Under the pieces are notes generated by a model, which ran no database searches, was not told where the DNA came from, and saw only the letters and a program-made list of their open reading frames with translations. Source: Pseudomonadales bacterium (GTDB lineage Bacteria > Pseudomonadota > Gammaproteobacteria > Pseudomonadales > Azotimanducaceae). Taken from it: 64,000 nucleotides of DNA. Positions within the stretch are counted from its first letter, which is position 1. Each line of letters starts with the position of its first letter. This document shows, piece after piece, positions 63,978 to 64,000 of the stretch. The position numbers and the translations under genes are program-made. The stretch lies in NCBI GenBank assembly GCA_011525295.1, contig WTGV01000026.1:151795-215794 (forward strand), given 5' to 3'.

Positions 63978-64000
63978 TAAGATAATTTAAAGGAGAAATC

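Noticed and set aside
1..64000. tRNA or rRNA genes
   Set aside because: No segment showed the conserved T-arm or D-arm sequences by eye; I cannot exclude one that I missed.

Overview
The window reads as a chromosomal segment of a gammaproteobacterium, probably marine or aquatic, with moderate GC. The support is the gene order rpsB-tsf-pyrH-frr-uppS, an rnc-era-recO cluster, the mostly gammaproteobacterial methyltransferase RsmJ, a RelA-type (p)ppGpp synthetase with a degenerate HD domain, type II secretion genes gspN-gspC-gspD, a TonB-dependent receptor and very large acidic cadherin-like surface proteins. I do not assign a genus.

Region 1 (about 1-22.4 kb) is housekeeping. On the minus strand: ribosomal protein S2 (with an unusual long acidic repeat tail), EF-Ts, UMP kinase, ribosome recycling factor and UPP synthase. 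Divergent to it, map-dapE lead into gspN-gspC-gspD. Then come rsmJ and a second methyltransferase, tsaB and moeA (divergent, 6 bp between start codons), a TonB-dependent receptor with an EF-hand-like insert, and the minus-strand group permease-rnc-era-recO-relA-adk. RelA here lacks the conserved-cysteine/zinc-finger (RIS/ZFD) domain.

Region 2 (22.5-41 kb) is rich in secreted proteolysis and peptide uptake: yejA-yejB-yejE (no ATPase gene beside them) followed on the same strand by a giant metzincin with TSP3 and FG-GAP repeats, then a lysyl-endopeptidase-like serine protease with two PPC domains, an M48 lipoprotein and a prolyl oligopeptidase. The layout suggests extracellular protein breakdown, possibly exported through the type II system, coupled to peptide import. 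Between them lie a TM2 protein, a STAND/AAA ATPase with a near-leaderless promoter, and a Panacea-antitoxin plus small membrane-protein pair.

Region 3 (41-61.5 kb) is accessory. Two paralogous autotransporter adhesins of about 2,100 and 2,200 aa flank a run of toxin-antitoxin debris and a large unknown membrane-anchored protein. Two hicBA modules have intact antitoxins, but both toxins are broken (one by a frameshift at an A6 run, the other by an in-frame TAG). A Doc toxin appears intact, with a tiny upstream antitoxin candidate whose ribosome binding site sits in a palindrome. An MscS-family channel is frameshifted at a CGCGCG tract.

Region 4 (61.5-64 kb) is mobile-element territory: an IS110-family element whose transposase has an in-frame TGA, and a fragment of an IS3-family transposase. 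All statements come from reading the sequence; no database search was run.
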